A stretch of DNA of 64,000 nt from Russula earlei (GCA_025769875.1 JAGFNK010000066.1:1-64000); one strand, 5' to 3'. Counted from the stretch's first letter, positions 33,311 through 45,189 are shown. Program-made: numbers and translations. Notes: a model not told the origin generated them from the sequence alone.

Positions 33311-34179
33311 GTCTTTAGGGTAAAGATCACGGGCGAAAGGTGCAAACTGCGGGGGGGAAGGGGAGTGGGCGACGCGAAGACACCGAGGGTTATCGCTGAT
33401 CTAATCTAATCTCCATGGGCCCACGGGCGCCAATGCTATAAATCGCGAACTCGCTCTGAAGCTTTCGCATCGAGAGCGCCGCCACAATGAACAACTCGCG
33501 GATCAATACTACCGCAACGGCTCATAACCAGGGTGAAGATGCAGCCCAGTAGCAACCCGGACGGCGCGCGACTCTGTTCTCATCTATGCCGGAGCCGGGC
33601 GTGCGTCTTGATGGCGCGTATTTATTTACCCTTCTCTGAGAAAGCAGCGACGGGCTGAACAGCGCTCGTTAAGGACGAGCTGCGTGGTGATCACCATCAC
33701 CTTTGACTCCCCGAACCATGCCATTGGTTGGGGTTCTCCTCTGGCATGCCAGTAAATAACCCAAATTCGCCGCAGCTCATGATAGATTCAGCCTTCCTAC
33801 CTTTTGCGGTTGGCTACAGGGGATACGGATACAAGAAACGCTCGGCAACTGTGCGGGTCTTGGGGGGTTGAGATGAGATGAAAAGGTGCGGCCGCAAGAG
33901 ATCGATCGATGCTATCTCGCCTTACGTGCACGTTGTCGACGAATGGGCGAGCGTCGTTGCTCATAAAGTCAGAAGCAACATTTCGACCCGCGCATCGGTC
34001 AGGCTTGACCTTACCATACGATCTCCGCCGGGAGATTTCAGCGGCCGTGCTGATATTCGGTCCGTTGTGAACGGAAATGGAAAGCAAAATAAAGTATTCT
34101 GTCGGTCGCTTGGTCTGCCATGTCCCGTGAAAGATTACGATGCACATAGATAAGCACTGACAAGAATGAGAGCGTACAC
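33311..34179. other. Intergenic region, 0.87 kb, with a CCAAT/TATA-like promoter on the plus strand
   Basis: It lies between the start of the GMF gene and the 3' end of the phosphatase gene. On the plus strand GCCAATGCTATAAATCGCG (from about 33430) is followed about 45 nt later by GCCGCCACAATGA, a strong start context. The reading frame from 33487 closes after 21 codons. No conserved protein is visible. Confidence 0.4.
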
Positions 34180-35727
34180 CTACACGTTTCCGGAACCATT
34201 TCCTGGTCTCGACTTCCACCATGTCCAGGCACCGAAGCCCATGATGAAATTGCAGATGCCAACCACCGTGTGACCTGCCCCGATGACAACAAGCGTCAAC
34301 CAGACGAATCCGACGATCCTGTCGAGCATACGCCCGGTATACTTCTTGATCGGTGTAAATGGATCTGGATGCGGGATAAAATTATGGGCAAGTGTGAGCA
34401 AGGGGATGCTATCTTCCGACTGAGTTGCACTGGGAGAAGGGAGGAGTAGAAGTGTCACGATGGGTTTCTGGGAAAATGGTCATTTCCCTCCCCGGAGACG
34501 GCAAAAACTGATGATTGAAACGTACGTGATCTGAGGTTGTGTATGATGGGATAGAAGTATACAAGAGATTAGTGATACCAGAGTGATCCGTGTCATTAGG
34601 GGAGTCGGAATAAGTTGCATACAAAATCCTGTCCGTCCAAGCCGGCGTTCTCCCTTCACTGCAGCGGTGTAAGGAATGGAAAGAAGCGAATCAGCGGTCA
34701 GAGGATGTGTGAGACGCATATACGGAAAAACACGAACTGATACTTGTCTACCTCGCCAATCTTAAACTTATAACTACACTTGAAGGACCAAAATTCGCCT
34801 TCCCGAAATCCGTGAAAGACGGTGCACTTTCTTCGCTCCTGCAAAAGTTGGTCCAATTCCTTGAGTTCCTCCCGTCCGGATTGCGTGCCAAGAGCAGCTT
34901 CGAGGCGGTGAGTGTTATCACGGCCAGCATATGGACTTGTTGACGGGACAGCGAGTCTAAAGTTGAGGTCACCCAGAAAGAACAAGTGTGATGTAGAATA
35001 CATAGTTGTAGGTGCACCCGAGGAGGAGCCGGGCAGGGGAGAAAATAGTAGCGAGCCGACAATGTGATGGAAATCCGAAATCCGGGCCGCTAGGTTGTAA
35101 TCATGGGCAGTGAGGTGAGCGCAGACAAAGCTGAGGTTACGAATCAGCGTGGAAGAGCTCGAAGTTGCCTCGTGGACTCACGTATAGACATCTCCTAGGC
35201 CAGCGTCCTTCGTCTGAACTCGGAAGCGCACGCCCACAGCCCCCTTGTTTCCCATATACGCAGGACCACAGCCGGTCCACTGTGTCTGAACATCACGGAC
35301 GTGACGGGATACGCCGTCGTCGAGAGCATATACGAGTAAAGCAACCCCGACATTCACTACATGGGCCACAAGAGAGTACCGTTCTCCGTTTGGAGCGTGG
35401 GCCTCTAATTGAGACAGGATGAGCGCGTTGCGATCTCGGATGACACCGCTTGAGCGGCCAGCAACTGATCATGTAACGCCGAGTTGCAGTGAGCTGAAAA
35501 GGAAATGAGCCGAAGCTATACATACGGCTTTGATGGAGGGGCAGAAGTTCCTGAAAGCCCACCGCGACAATGTCAGGAGCGCGAGGCTGGCGAGACAGAA
35601 AGCTTGAGACTTCGAGGGTGGGAGAAAGCCAGTCAACTAAATCTTGAGGTACGCCGCGGGGACCCTGGAGGGCGGTATTATAGGAAGCAATCTGTACGAG
35701 TAGTCTATTTCCGGCTGCAATGGTCAT
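34180..35727 (-). CDS. Inositol polyphosphate 5-phosphatase, tail-anchored (INP54-like)
   Basis: Hydrolyses the 5-phosphate of PI(4,5)P2-type lipids. Signatures of the DNase-I-like fold: LLVQIASYNTALQG, PDIVAVGFQELLPLH, GPAYMGNKGAVGVRFR, FVCAHLTAHDYNLAARI, LFFLGDLNFRLAVPS and EGRTPAWTDRILYATYS, then SDHKPIVTLLLLP. The C-terminus has one hydrophobic segment (VGFVWLTLVVIGAGHTVVG) followed by a short hydrophilic tail. This suggests an ER tail anchor as in yeast Inp54. The last intron (55-60 nt) ends just before KPIVT. A one-base gap in frame occurs near 35448 between LLAAQAV and IRDRNALILSQLE; no intron fits there. Confidence 0.87.
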
Positions 35728-35980
35728 GCTGGCCCCGGTGTCGACTGGTGTCGACTGGTGTCAACAGGATGGAGGTGTCACACTTAGCGCTGGTTGTGTG
35801 GGTGGGTGAGGCAGGCGTGCGGGCCACTGTAACTTCTTAACTGAAACGATCCTATTGTTCAACCCATGACCGTCATGTGGGTCAATAGCCTAGACCGAAC
35901 CACACCTATCCGGTCATCCGGTGGATACCTGTCCTAGGCACACCCCAAGCGTTGAGCTAACGGCAGCTTCCTCGCCGGTC
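35728..35980. promoter_or_regulatory. Divergent promoter, 5-phosphatase / GPAT, with a 10-bp tandem repeat
   Basis: The 253-bp gap between divergent starts carries TCGACTGGTG twice in tandem (35741-35760), with a partial third copy in front and behind. The repeats lie next to the phosphatase start and may be a duplicated factor site; only the repetition is seen. Confidence 0.5.
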
Positions 35981-38813
35981 ATGTCCCACAGTGCATCAAT
36001 CTCAAGCCCGTCTTCATGGGTGGAGCGGTTTTATGCCTCCAAGCTCTCCTACAACGTCTTTCTCTTCGTCTGGACTAATGCAGCCAACACGTTCTTCAGA
36101 GAGATCCGCCCCAGAGGCGCGTTCAATGTCCCTCGTAATGGTCCTGTCATCTTCGTCGCTGCGCCCCACCACAATCAGGCATGTTGTCTCGTCCGTCCTA
36201 TCCCAAGTCCTCAGTATCCACCTTCGTCTTAGTTCCTCGACCCTGTCCTCCTTTCCATGGAGGTATACCGCGAGACTCGGCGTCGCGTCGGCTTCCTTAT
36301 TGCAGCTAAGAGCATGAAACGGATGGCCATCGGTTTCTTCGCCAAACTCATGTCATGCAGTACGTTCGATGGGCACTTCCTGCTTCATCATATTCACCAT
36401 TGCCCCGCCGTCGCAAAGTCCCCGTTGTTCGTGCCGTTGACGATGCAAAACCGGGCACGGGAAGAATTCGCCTTTCCCCAGACGACCCATGTACCGTGCT
36501 GGGAACGGGCACAAAGTTCCTGTCAGAATTCGCACCTAAAATGCAAATCATGTTGCCCAGATCTGCTGGCTCCCCAGTGGCCGAAGTTACTCAGGTCATC
36601 TCTGACACCGAACTGAGATTAAAGCGAGAATTCGGTGGTGAGAGCGGAAAGGGGACGAGTCGGATTCGAGAAAAGACAGACGAGTTGAAATCCCAGGGTG
36701 TTGACGGGATAGATTTCAAAATACTTCCGTTCGTCGATCAACAAGAAACGTTCCGCCATGTCTACCAACGTCTCACCGAGGGGGCATGCATCGGAATTTT
36801 CCCGGAAGGTCTGTCTCTCCGGGCGATTCTCCCGACGGTACAGCACGCTGACCTGATATCAAGGCGGTAGCCACGACCGCACTAATCTTCTTCCACTCAA
36901 GGCGGGCGTATCTTTCATGGCGCTAGGAGCTATGGCGAACAATCCAGACCTGAAAGTAAAACTGGTGCCTGTCGGGCTTTCATATTTCCACCCCCACCGC
37001 TTCCGCTCTCGTGTTGTGATCGAGTTTGGGCCTGCGTTGGATGTTCCCAGTGAATTTGTTGAGAAGTTCAAGCAAGGAGGTCCAGAAAAGCGAGAGGCAG
37101 TATCCAAATTCTTAGATCTAGTATTCGAAGCCCTCAAAACCGTCACTATCAGGGCACCTGATTACGATACTCTCATGGTGGGCGGCATGAAAGACATCAC
37201 TTTGAGTCATTTTGAAATATCCCTTTTAGCTCATTCAAGCGGCAAGACGATTGTATCGGCCTCCCGGACAAGACTTGACTTTGGCTCAGGTGGTTGAGTT
37301 GAACAAGCGTTTTCTGTATGGCTATAGCGTTTTCAAGGATGAGCCTCTTGTGCAAGCCTTGTTGAGCAATGTCCTCGAATATAATCGTCTCCTACGTGAT
37401 TTGGGTCTGCGGGACCATCAAGTCAGTTCGTATTTTAATTTTGGGACAGCTGTGGATTAACTTTGACCAAAAGGTACCGAGAGCTCAGAGGGCGAGCTGG
37501 AAGACCCTTGGCTTATTGCTATACCGTGTTGGGTTGTTGGGCGTGTGGAGCACTTTCGCTTTACCTGGTGTGATCTTGAATGGACCTATCTTCTTGTTAG
37601 CTTCCGTCTTATCCAAGAAGAAAGCTAGAGGTATGTGGCATCATGTTTGTGGACTTTGTTATTTCCTTATGTTACCTCAGAGGCTCTCGCAGCCTCAGTT
37701 GTCAAAATTCGCGGCCACGACGTCATCGCATCTTGGAAAGTATTGATATCGCTTGGCATGGCTTTGGTGCTATACAGCTTCTATGCCGTTGTCGCTACCA
37801 TACTTGTCATCAAGGTGAAAGCCCCATTGAAATGGAGGTTGTTGACGCCGCCCCTGACAATCGCGGCGCTACCTCCCATCGGGTATGCCGCACTCAAATT
37901 TGGAGAGGCGGGAATGGACATTCTGAAGTGAGTCCCTTGCGGCCTTTCCCGGATTTCGATGAAAGAGCGATTCTGTAGATCCCTTCGGCCGCTCATTGTG
38001 TCGCTCATGCCTGGCCAACAGCGGTACCTTGAACGATTAAAAACGATGCGCCAGGCACTTTCACATGAGTTGATGGCCATCATTAATGAATTTGGTCCTA
38101 AGCTCTATGATGATTTCGATAAGGCATGTGGAGTCCTCGTGGTTGTTGGGCCCGTCCTGAGAATCATGCCGAATTCAGAATCGAGTTTTGTTCCCTTCGT
38201 CCAGCATTCCCATGTCAAGTGGAAAGCCAGAGTTGTGGCAGAGGAACAGCGGGGCTGCCGCAGTAGAAACCCAAGAGAACCTGCTTGCACACCCTATGGT
38301 ACGTGTTCTCGAGCAAGACCCGCCATCTTCTTACGTGCGACGCAGAATTGGCTCGACGAACGTTTGTTCGGATGGAGCCGCAGCGCCGGACGAGGAACAA
38401 GCGCGTGGGCTGACGCGTTTCCCCGGAGTCGGGATGTCAGCCGGGCTGCTTCTCCAGAGGTCTCAGATGACGAGGACACGGGGGATTACGACAACGTTCT
38501 CGGTATCTTGCGATCGGACGATGGGCATGTCACGCCCAATCGCGCGGGATCGCGAAGCCAACACGGCTCTTACGCAGACCTGCAGAAGCTCAGGATGGCT
38601 GGGGCTCAGGGGCAATCGTCCAGCAGGCCGACTGCGCCGCCAGGATCGCCGACCGAGGGTGGCTTACACCGACGAGAGCGGAGGGCAAGTTTATCTGATC
38701 GAGTCACGGTGGAACGGATCGGTGCACTAGATCCGCGGGAGCAGTTCAAGGACTGCACCGAAGACATTAACAATGAAATTTGGAAAAGCAAGCCTTTGAA
38801 TTTGGAGGAGTGA
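35981..38813 (+). CDS. Glycerol-3-phosphate O-acyltransferase (SCT1/GPT2 type)
   Basis: ER enzyme for the first acylation in glycerolipid synthesis. Start MSHSASISSPSSWVERFYA. PRNGPVIFVAAPHHNQ joined to FLDPVLLS gives the acyltransferase HxxxxD motif, across a GC..AG intron (36179-36232). IGIFPEG joined to GSHDRTNLLPLKAG gives the FPEG block, and VKLVPVGLSYFHPHRFRS follows. Membrane segments come later (LGLLLYRVGLLGVWSTFALP, VLISLGMALVLYSFYAVVA). A second GC..AG intron (38124-38178) joins PKLYDDFDK to NRVLFPSSSIP. The cytosolic tail is Ser-rich with WLDERLFGWSRS and RRERRASLSDRVTVERIG, typical of phosphorylated fungal GPATs. No frame break over 2.8 kb. Confidence 0.93.
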
Positions 38814-39955
38814 TTGGGCCTCTGATGCCATGAGCATGTCCTTTCACCTATTGCCATTATGGTCGGTCTCGACGGAACACTTGTAGCGAGCGGGTACTGT
38901 GTATCTATGTATCCATGTGGTTGTTCCGGAATCCGAGCCCTCGGCCTTCAAAAACATTACATCGACACGACTCGGTAATTCGTGCCGATTCCATGGCGAT
39001 AATTATCTGATTTTCGATCGCGGGTCGGAGCACACCGCATTAATTTCCTAGCAGCCACAACTCCGGAGGAAGCGCTCCCGTTCGCACCAAACAAACCAGA
39101 CCGGCAAGCCAACGCTGCGCGCATTTGCAATCAACGCTCGATTTGTGTTCGCGCAGGGCACCTTCGTGAATGAATGAATGAATGAATGAGTGAACCTTAC
39201 TCTTGTCACAGGTGCAAACGTCCGGCGAAGAAGCAAACCTTCCACCCCGTCCCCAACCCCCAAGGCAACGCGGACCCCGGGGACCGAGACGGGCGTCTCC
39301 GAAAGTCGGACGGAAGTGAAGAGAAGGGGGGGGGGGGAAAGGCAGGGCAGGCAGGCAATGGCGAGGGGTAAGGGAGGTGAAAATCGGGCGTGGGCGTGGG
39401 CCGGTGATGCATCCGTCCGTACACGATGCAATGTGCCATATGTTCACAGGCCAAAACTCGCCATTGTCCATGTCCGGGGCCCTCCTCGAACGGTTCGTCT
39501 TCTTCCATTAACTCCAACCCATGGACTTGTGGCGTGCGTGGAAACGCCACGCTGCGGGAAGCGGAGAAAGAAAAAAAAAAAAAAAAAAAAAGAACAAAAA
39601 AACAAACAAACCGTTCGATGCCGTCTCGGGTTTACTGTATGAGACAGGACACGATTCGTAGAGGGAAAGGGCGGCTCGCGTTTTTGCAAGTACTTTTTTT
39701 TTTTTTTTTTTGTGTATGTGTGTGAGAGCGTGCTTCACAAACGTGCTTGTGCTACATCAAGGGGGGACCGCATTTCGTCGAGCAAATAAAGGATTATCGA
39801 ATGAAATACAGATGCGAAGGGACGACGGCCGCGAAATGGCGCAATGAACATTGCGCCCCGGAGAACGACGAACGGCGTCCGGCCAACGAAAAAAAAAAAA
39901 AAAAAAAAGAATACAGTATGTCTATATCTATATTCTATTCGGGGACGCCGCGTAC
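38814..39955. other. Low-complexity, homopolymer-rich interval
   Basis: No conserved frame. It holds a GAAT tetranucleotide repeat (39166-39189), a G run (about 39326-39337), and A and T runs of roughly 18-20 nt (39570-39592, 39693-39710, 39890-39908). Long open frames here translate into poly-Lys or poly-Phe and are not genes. Part may be intron or 3' sequence of the minus-strand gene at 39956-40724. Confidence 0.5.
39166..39189 (+). repeat. (GAAT)n microsatellite
   Basis: About five to six units of GAAT/TGAA in tandem. Confidence 0.8.
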
Positions 39956-40724
39956 CTCCATGAGGAGGTTCTGCCTGAGGTAGTGTTTGGAGAATTCCAT
40001 GCCACAGTTCGTGCACCTTTTTTTTTTTTTTTTTTCCCAACCGCGACGCGACGCGAGGCACCGAAACGAAACCGAAAACGGCGACCCGTGTGTGTGTTCG
40101 GGGGGAGGGGAAACGAAGTGAAAAAAAAAAAAAAAAACGAAGAGGGGGAGAAACGGGAGAGAGAACGGCAGGCGTGGACACGGACGACGGGAAGGGTGGA
40201 TCATGTCAGCTGGACGAGATTCGTTCCCTGGGTAGGGTAGGGGGAGTGGGGAGGGGGGAGACGGGGAAAAGAAGAAAACGTACTTGAGGTCGCTGAGGTC
40301 GTTGAAGAACTGCATGCAATTGAAGGGGCGATGAGAAAGGGGAGATTTTCTCCCAGCTTGAGATATGCATGGACCATGGTCCAGTATGAGCGTATGGTGC
40401 CTACCTGTATGTGAGTGCAGCCTCCCTGCTGGGCCTTCCAGTTACCCAAGGCAGTCTTGCCGAGATCCATACACCGTATCTCTCGCTGTTCGGATTGAAA
40501 TGAAAACCGAGAATACCCTTTCGATACGGGGGAGGACCGACCGTGCTTGCGGGATATCCTCCAGAGGCGCTGGACATACGTCAACATGTCGACATGGCTC
40601 ACAGCGTCAACTGCAGGGTGCCTCTCGCATCAACTCACGGGATATGTTCGGTAATGACATATATCAGTCTGCCATATTTGGATCCGCATTGCTCGATGAG
40701 AAGGTATGGGTCGGTCGAAGTCAT
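39956..40724 (-). CDS. Putative short multi-exon protein with spaced cysteines, unrecognised
   Basis: Three adjoining exons fit in phase with good splice sites: 40485-40405 (REIRCMDLGKTALGNWKAQQ, GGCTHIQ), 40309-40284 (FFNDLSDLK) and 40016-39956 (CTNCGMEFSKHYLRQNLLME). The pieces are strongly protein-like, and the CxxC plus two further Cys could bind a metal or form disulfides. A possible first exon starts at 40724 (MTSTDPYLLIEQCGSKYG), but its junction to the rest does not close cleanly. The intron from 40283 to 40017 ends in a long T run on the coding strand, an exaggerated polypyrimidine tract. The 3' end is unresolved and I recognise no family. Confidence 0.4.
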
Positions 40725-41085
40725 GAAAAAAAATAAAAAAAATAAAAAGGGCGAGTTTCGAAGTGAGAGTAGCGTTCTAACACAACATCGCGACGGGCGT
40801 GACTGATTGGAGGAATGATAGAGCGCTTGTAATTTCAACCTGGATAACCGGACGACCTTTTAGTCCCGTTGGTCCCAGTCCCTATTCCCTTTCGACGCCT
40901 TGCGCCCGCTCCACATTAATGATAGGGTTTACACATGGCTCGACCTTTGACCGTTCACGTGGGTAATAAAGCTCACCTGCCCCTACCCGAGGATCACTAC
41001 GGCGCACAGAAACCTGTACAACAGCAAGTTGGAGGCATGACCAAATAAAGGCAGAAGCTTGTGGTCATCCGAACAGGCTATATCG

Positions 41086-42981
41086 CTACAAATCCCGTGG
41101 CTTCCCTGCTGTAAGAACTTCAACACCCGTTTCCGTGATCCTGAAAACCGATCAATCGAGACGGGCGCCCTGGATATGTGGCACACTTACAACAACGTCT
41201 CTTCAAACTGAGCACTTCTTTTACCATCTACGGTCGTTGCAGTCCAGTTATCGGGCCAATGAACTTCATCCCAATTCCCTCCAAGATTTATCATCTACGG
41301 CCGAGATGTCAGGATATACCCGTGCTCATAATAGCAGCGCGGCTTCTTACGGGCTCGATTGTGAAGCACTATGCAGACGATTCATTGCCAACTCCATATC
41401 GGGTCAAGAGGCCACGCACCATCCCTGCTTTCATAGTTCCGACCGCCTTGTTCTTTGCATAATGCGGCACATTAGGGGAACAATGGAAAAGGTCATTGAT
41501 TCCGTGTCCGGTGTAGGTTCTGACAGATGAGCAGCCATTCGCTCGAGCGATAGGTTCGCTGGAAATGGCCGCATTGGCTTGGAAGCGCACACTAGACCCC
41601 AAGTCTGCACGCACATGACCCTCCCGACATCTCGTATCAGTGCACCGGGCTTGCAAATCTTGATCGATTCGTCGAGGGATTTCCTTGCGGTTCGAATAAG
41701 GCGCTTTGATTCTTCGTCTATTTGCCCCACAGGGTATGTTTCATTCAAATCACCGTGGAAGCCTGGCGTTTCCCATATTATACCATGTTAGGGAATGACA
41801 CGGGTTACCTCACCATCGTAGTACAGCGTTACGTCTTGAGGGGAAGATGTAAGAATGAGACCTCCATGCGAGCTGTCAGACGCACCTATGTTGATGATAT
41901 CGCCTTCTTGCAGCATCCTCTGGTCGGGGATCCCATGACAAATCACCTCGTTGATCGAACTACGATTGAAAATCGGATGCGGAGATTATTGCCGCAGACA
42001 TCGAATGAATGAAAACTCACTCACGTACAAACCGATTTGGGGTATCGTCGATAATTCAGAGGTGACGGATATGCATTACGCTCTATGCAAGCTTGGTGCA
42101 CGACGGCATCTATCTCATCTGTGGTGATCCCGGGGCGAATATGTGACGCGGCGATGTCCAGGACTTCACGGGCTAGCTGCGAATTGAACGGTATCAGGGC
42201 AGAGCCTTCGAAAACACGCAGATCCGCTGCTGACGCCGTCCGTGCCTGCAAGAGATGGGGCATGGACCTACCCTACACACCGTCCTCATCTTTTCCTGCT
42301 CTTCTGGACTCAATATGCGAGGGGGCTGGCCGACACGCCTCGTCTCCGAAACGGGAAACCCTTGAAGACATTCAACATCAGCACGTCGGAACGTCATTCG
42401 CTAGAAGGATGGCGGGTGAACCATCTTCGGCGTAATCAGGCCGCGGTATATGATCTGGCACAACTCTTGTGGGAGAAAGAGGATATACGGGGCGCAGTGA
42501 GCCAGAGAAGCCAAAGTCGGGGAAAGGGTTGAACGAGCCCTCTGTGAGGAAGGAAGGTTGATGAACGACATGATCGGGCAGTGGTTGGGCTAAAGACACA
42601 CTGTTCGTAACAGACAATCCACCTTGACGTGGAGTGGCGATTTCGTGTATGACTTTGTGCGTTTTCTGAGATCCAGATTCAGAATAACCCAGCGCTGATG
42701 GAACAGATCTACAGCCGAGACTGACCCCTTGGATTGGAGAACTCTAGTGAGTTCCAGGAATAGAAAGAAACGTGCCAGCTTGACTCACATCCAACTTTAA
42801 AGCACTCCTGGCCGCAGAAAAAGGAACCTTTTATACCAAGTCTGTGACAATATGTGAGAATCGGACGACCCTGTATAGGTGATTTGATGCGTTACTTGTG
42901 ACAAGTAGGACATTCGAGACGAGAAGGAGGATTGCCATTAAGGCATTTTTCACTTTGGCAGAGAACCTCGGTGGCACTCAT
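41086..42981 (-). CDS. MAP1: Methionine aminopeptidase 1 (with N-terminal zinc finger)
   Basis: Removes initiator Met co-translationally. The first exons encode the ribosome-associated zinc finger: [37 protein letters not shown] linker leads to [20 protein letters not shown] and [14 protein letters not shown]. The pita-bread domain follows: [66 protein letters not shown] and [11 protein letters not shown]. Then come [39 protein letters not shown] and [19 protein letters not shown]. Conserved metal ligands (D, D, H, E, E) are all present. It ends GKPRDL at 41086-41088. About ten introns fit in phase; the 42177-42271 intron is 95 nt, with an internal second acceptor. The junction after the zinc finger is not fully resolved. 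Confidence 0.93.
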
Positions 42982-43612
42982 CACACGAACAGCGGAGTGA
43001 GACGAAGTTGCGGCTTGATTGATTTGGGGGGGGGGTGGCCGACACCGGTTTACGGCCCGAGACCACCGTGCATGGAATGGACGAGTATCATGGATGGCTA
43101 CAATCGAAGCGCGGTCTACGTGCATATTCAAAGTAACAAACATGCTAAACGAATTACCGTGAGTTGCAAAGGATAAAATATGGAAAAAAAAGGGGGGGGG
43201 AGGGGAGGGGAAGGGGGAAATCGTAATACAATGCATAGACAAAAACGAATGATACGGGAAACACCGGCGATGCCTACATGGAACGAGCACGATGACAGAG
43301 TGGATTAAAAGGTCGAATAATGCGACAGAGTGATGCAGACTATACGGTAACAAACTTGGTGAGGACAGCAACCTAAATGAGCATGCGTAGTTTCTAGAGC
43401 GCATTACAGTACGAGGATGGAGGAGTAAAGGGGAGCAGGGTTCAACATAACTGACAGTGGCGCTGCGTAAACAGAAATAGGGAAGCGGATCATAGATGCC
43501 AACCGCTGCCTCGTGGTAAAGACGCGTAGGCCCCGTTTTGATGTCATCCAGTCGAGCCTGCCGACGCTGGCCTTGCGGACATGGTGGACAAGGGTTCGGA
43601 TGTTACTCCGCT
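42982..43612. other. Intergenic, 0.63 kb
   Basis: Upstream of MAP1 and downstream of the next minus-strand ORF. It has G runs at 43024-43036 and around 43190-43215. No supported gene. Confidence 0.45.
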
Positions 43613-44221
43613 TCACTGAACGTGTTCGAGTTTGAAGGAGGTGCGCCTATCACCGGCGGCGCGAAATAGTGCGCGGTAATGTGGTACACCGAATATTCTG
43701 ACAAGCTCGGCTTCATGCGCAGCCACCCACTCGACTGGAGGAAGCCCGCGGATGGTGCGGTATGTGCCCTCGCCTGGAACATGTTCCTCCTTGACGAGGA
43801 GGAAGACGCCGGTGAGGAGGCATTGCAGGAGGTAGAGCATATCCGCTACAGGGGGGACGGAGTGCCGGAGATAGGGAAAGACGGCGCCATGGAAGACCAT
43901 TTCCCACTGGACGCGTCTGTCGGGGCTGAATAGGGAGGAGGCGTGCATGGGTGCCTGAAGGCGGAAATTTGGGGACCGGGGAAGGCTTTGAGGAGGGTGG
44001 CATTCGATGGAAAAGAGCATGCGGTCATCGAGGGGGAGTACATCCCGCCAACCGTATTGCTGAACGAGTTGGCCACGAATAGACTGCAACCACCTGCGAG
44101 CACGGGCATAGTTGACGCCGATGGCGTCTGCACTAATTAGCGGAATACCTGTCCTCCTCGACCACTCGTGCATGGTGGGCACATCACTCGAAAACACGAC
44201 TTCGGGGGGAGACGAAACCAT
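43613..44221 (-). CDS. Hypothetical protein, 202 aa, intronless
   Basis: An uninterrupted frame opens MVSSPPEVVFSSDVPTMHEW, continues SRRTGIPLISADAIGVNYAR and RRWLQSIRGQLVQQYGWRD, and ends AAGDRRTSFKLEHVQ. The composition is that of a folded, soluble protein with amphipathic helices and no signal peptide. No motif is recognised. There is no intron, unusual for this window, so it may be a young gene or part of a larger model. The upstream stretch is Pro/Ser/Phe-rich and probably untranslated. Confidence 0.45.
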   Translation of the reverse strand: MVSSPPEVVFSSDVPTMHEWSRRTGIPLISADAIGVNYARARRWLQSIRGQLVQQYGWRDVLPLDDRMLFSIECHPPQSLPRSPNFRLQAPMHASSLFSPDRRVQWEMVFHGAVFPYLRHSVPPVADMLYLLQCLLTGVFLLVKEEHVPGEGTYRTIRGLPPVEWVAAHEAELVRIFGVPHYRALFRAAGDRRTSFKLEHVQ

Positions 44222-45189
44222 AAAGAATTGTCAGAAAGGAGAGCAATGTCGGCGAGGGAGGAACGGTGGCTGTTAAGGTTGGGAAGGGTGTAAAATGGTG
44301 TGAAAGATTTATAGGGAGGATGGCTTACAGGAGGAAGCGAAACGTGGTGACTGAAGAAGCGTGAGAGGGGAAAAAGAGACGAAAAAAAGCGAAAAGGGGA
44401 GCAGAACACGCGTCTGAGGGGAGGATGATGGGAAAATCGGGCGAGACGACGAAGGAGGGGTCGGGTTAAATGGGGAGGAGGGAGGAGACAAGCATAATCA
44501 GAGGAGAAAATTGAGGATGATGTTCGGGGGGTTGAGAGGAACAGGGCAGACGGTAGCAACCGGTTGTGGAAGGACGGCATCCGAGGCGTCTGGGTGTGAC
44601 CGACACGGAACGTGTTTCGACGACGGCGTTCCTTTCGCAGATTTGATTCGCCCAGGCCAGCCCTGACTGGTCAAGCCACCCGGCCCCATTCCCGCGGGTA
44701 AACTTATTGTTTTTTTTTTTTCCTAGACCCCTTCCACTCCACCCATTGTTGTCTCCCACCCTTACCGACCGCTCGGTCGTCCTTTCACTTTCTTCGCCCC
44801 AGCAGCGATTATTGCGGTCCGCCTGCGATTCTTGACGTCGCTTATACCGCTCGCTCGCACACTGGTCACGAGCCTTACGCGAAATGGATAGGTCAATTCC
44901 TGGGTTTCCACAGCCGTTCCTGGCTTATGATTTGCATTCAAATCGTCGCTTACTCTTCCTCTTATTTTTCCCACCAGGTATGATATGCCCCTTCAGCACT
45001 TGCCGATCTTACGGCCGCCCGTGGCAAAGTGATACCATTGATACCATCCCGGTATCCAGGGAGGAAACTATCTCGTAAGGCCGTGAACCATGTAAAATGT
45101 GGCCAGCACACCAGGCACAGAAGGTAAAAGGAAACCATTATCTGCCGTTACAGACGACCTTGTTCCTCTTTTCCATCAATAGACCATAC
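44222..45189. other. Unassigned interval, about 0.97 kb
   Basis: A minus-strand frame at 44762-44974 ends in a basic KNRRRTAIIAAGAKKVKG stretch and could be a last exon of the putative minus-strand gene upstream, but no splicing model links them. Otherwise nothing is supported. A T run lies at 44710-44722. Confidence 0.3.

Noticed and set aside
39735..40181. ORF of 148 aa with poly-Phe and poly-Lys
   Set aside because: It exists only because homopolymer T and A runs contain no stop codons.
42021..42263. Treating [19 protein letters not shown] as part of methionine aminopeptidase 1
   Set aside because: The family goes directly from KMRTVCR to [10 protein letters not shown]; a 95-nt GT..AG intron (42177-42271) removes the segment.
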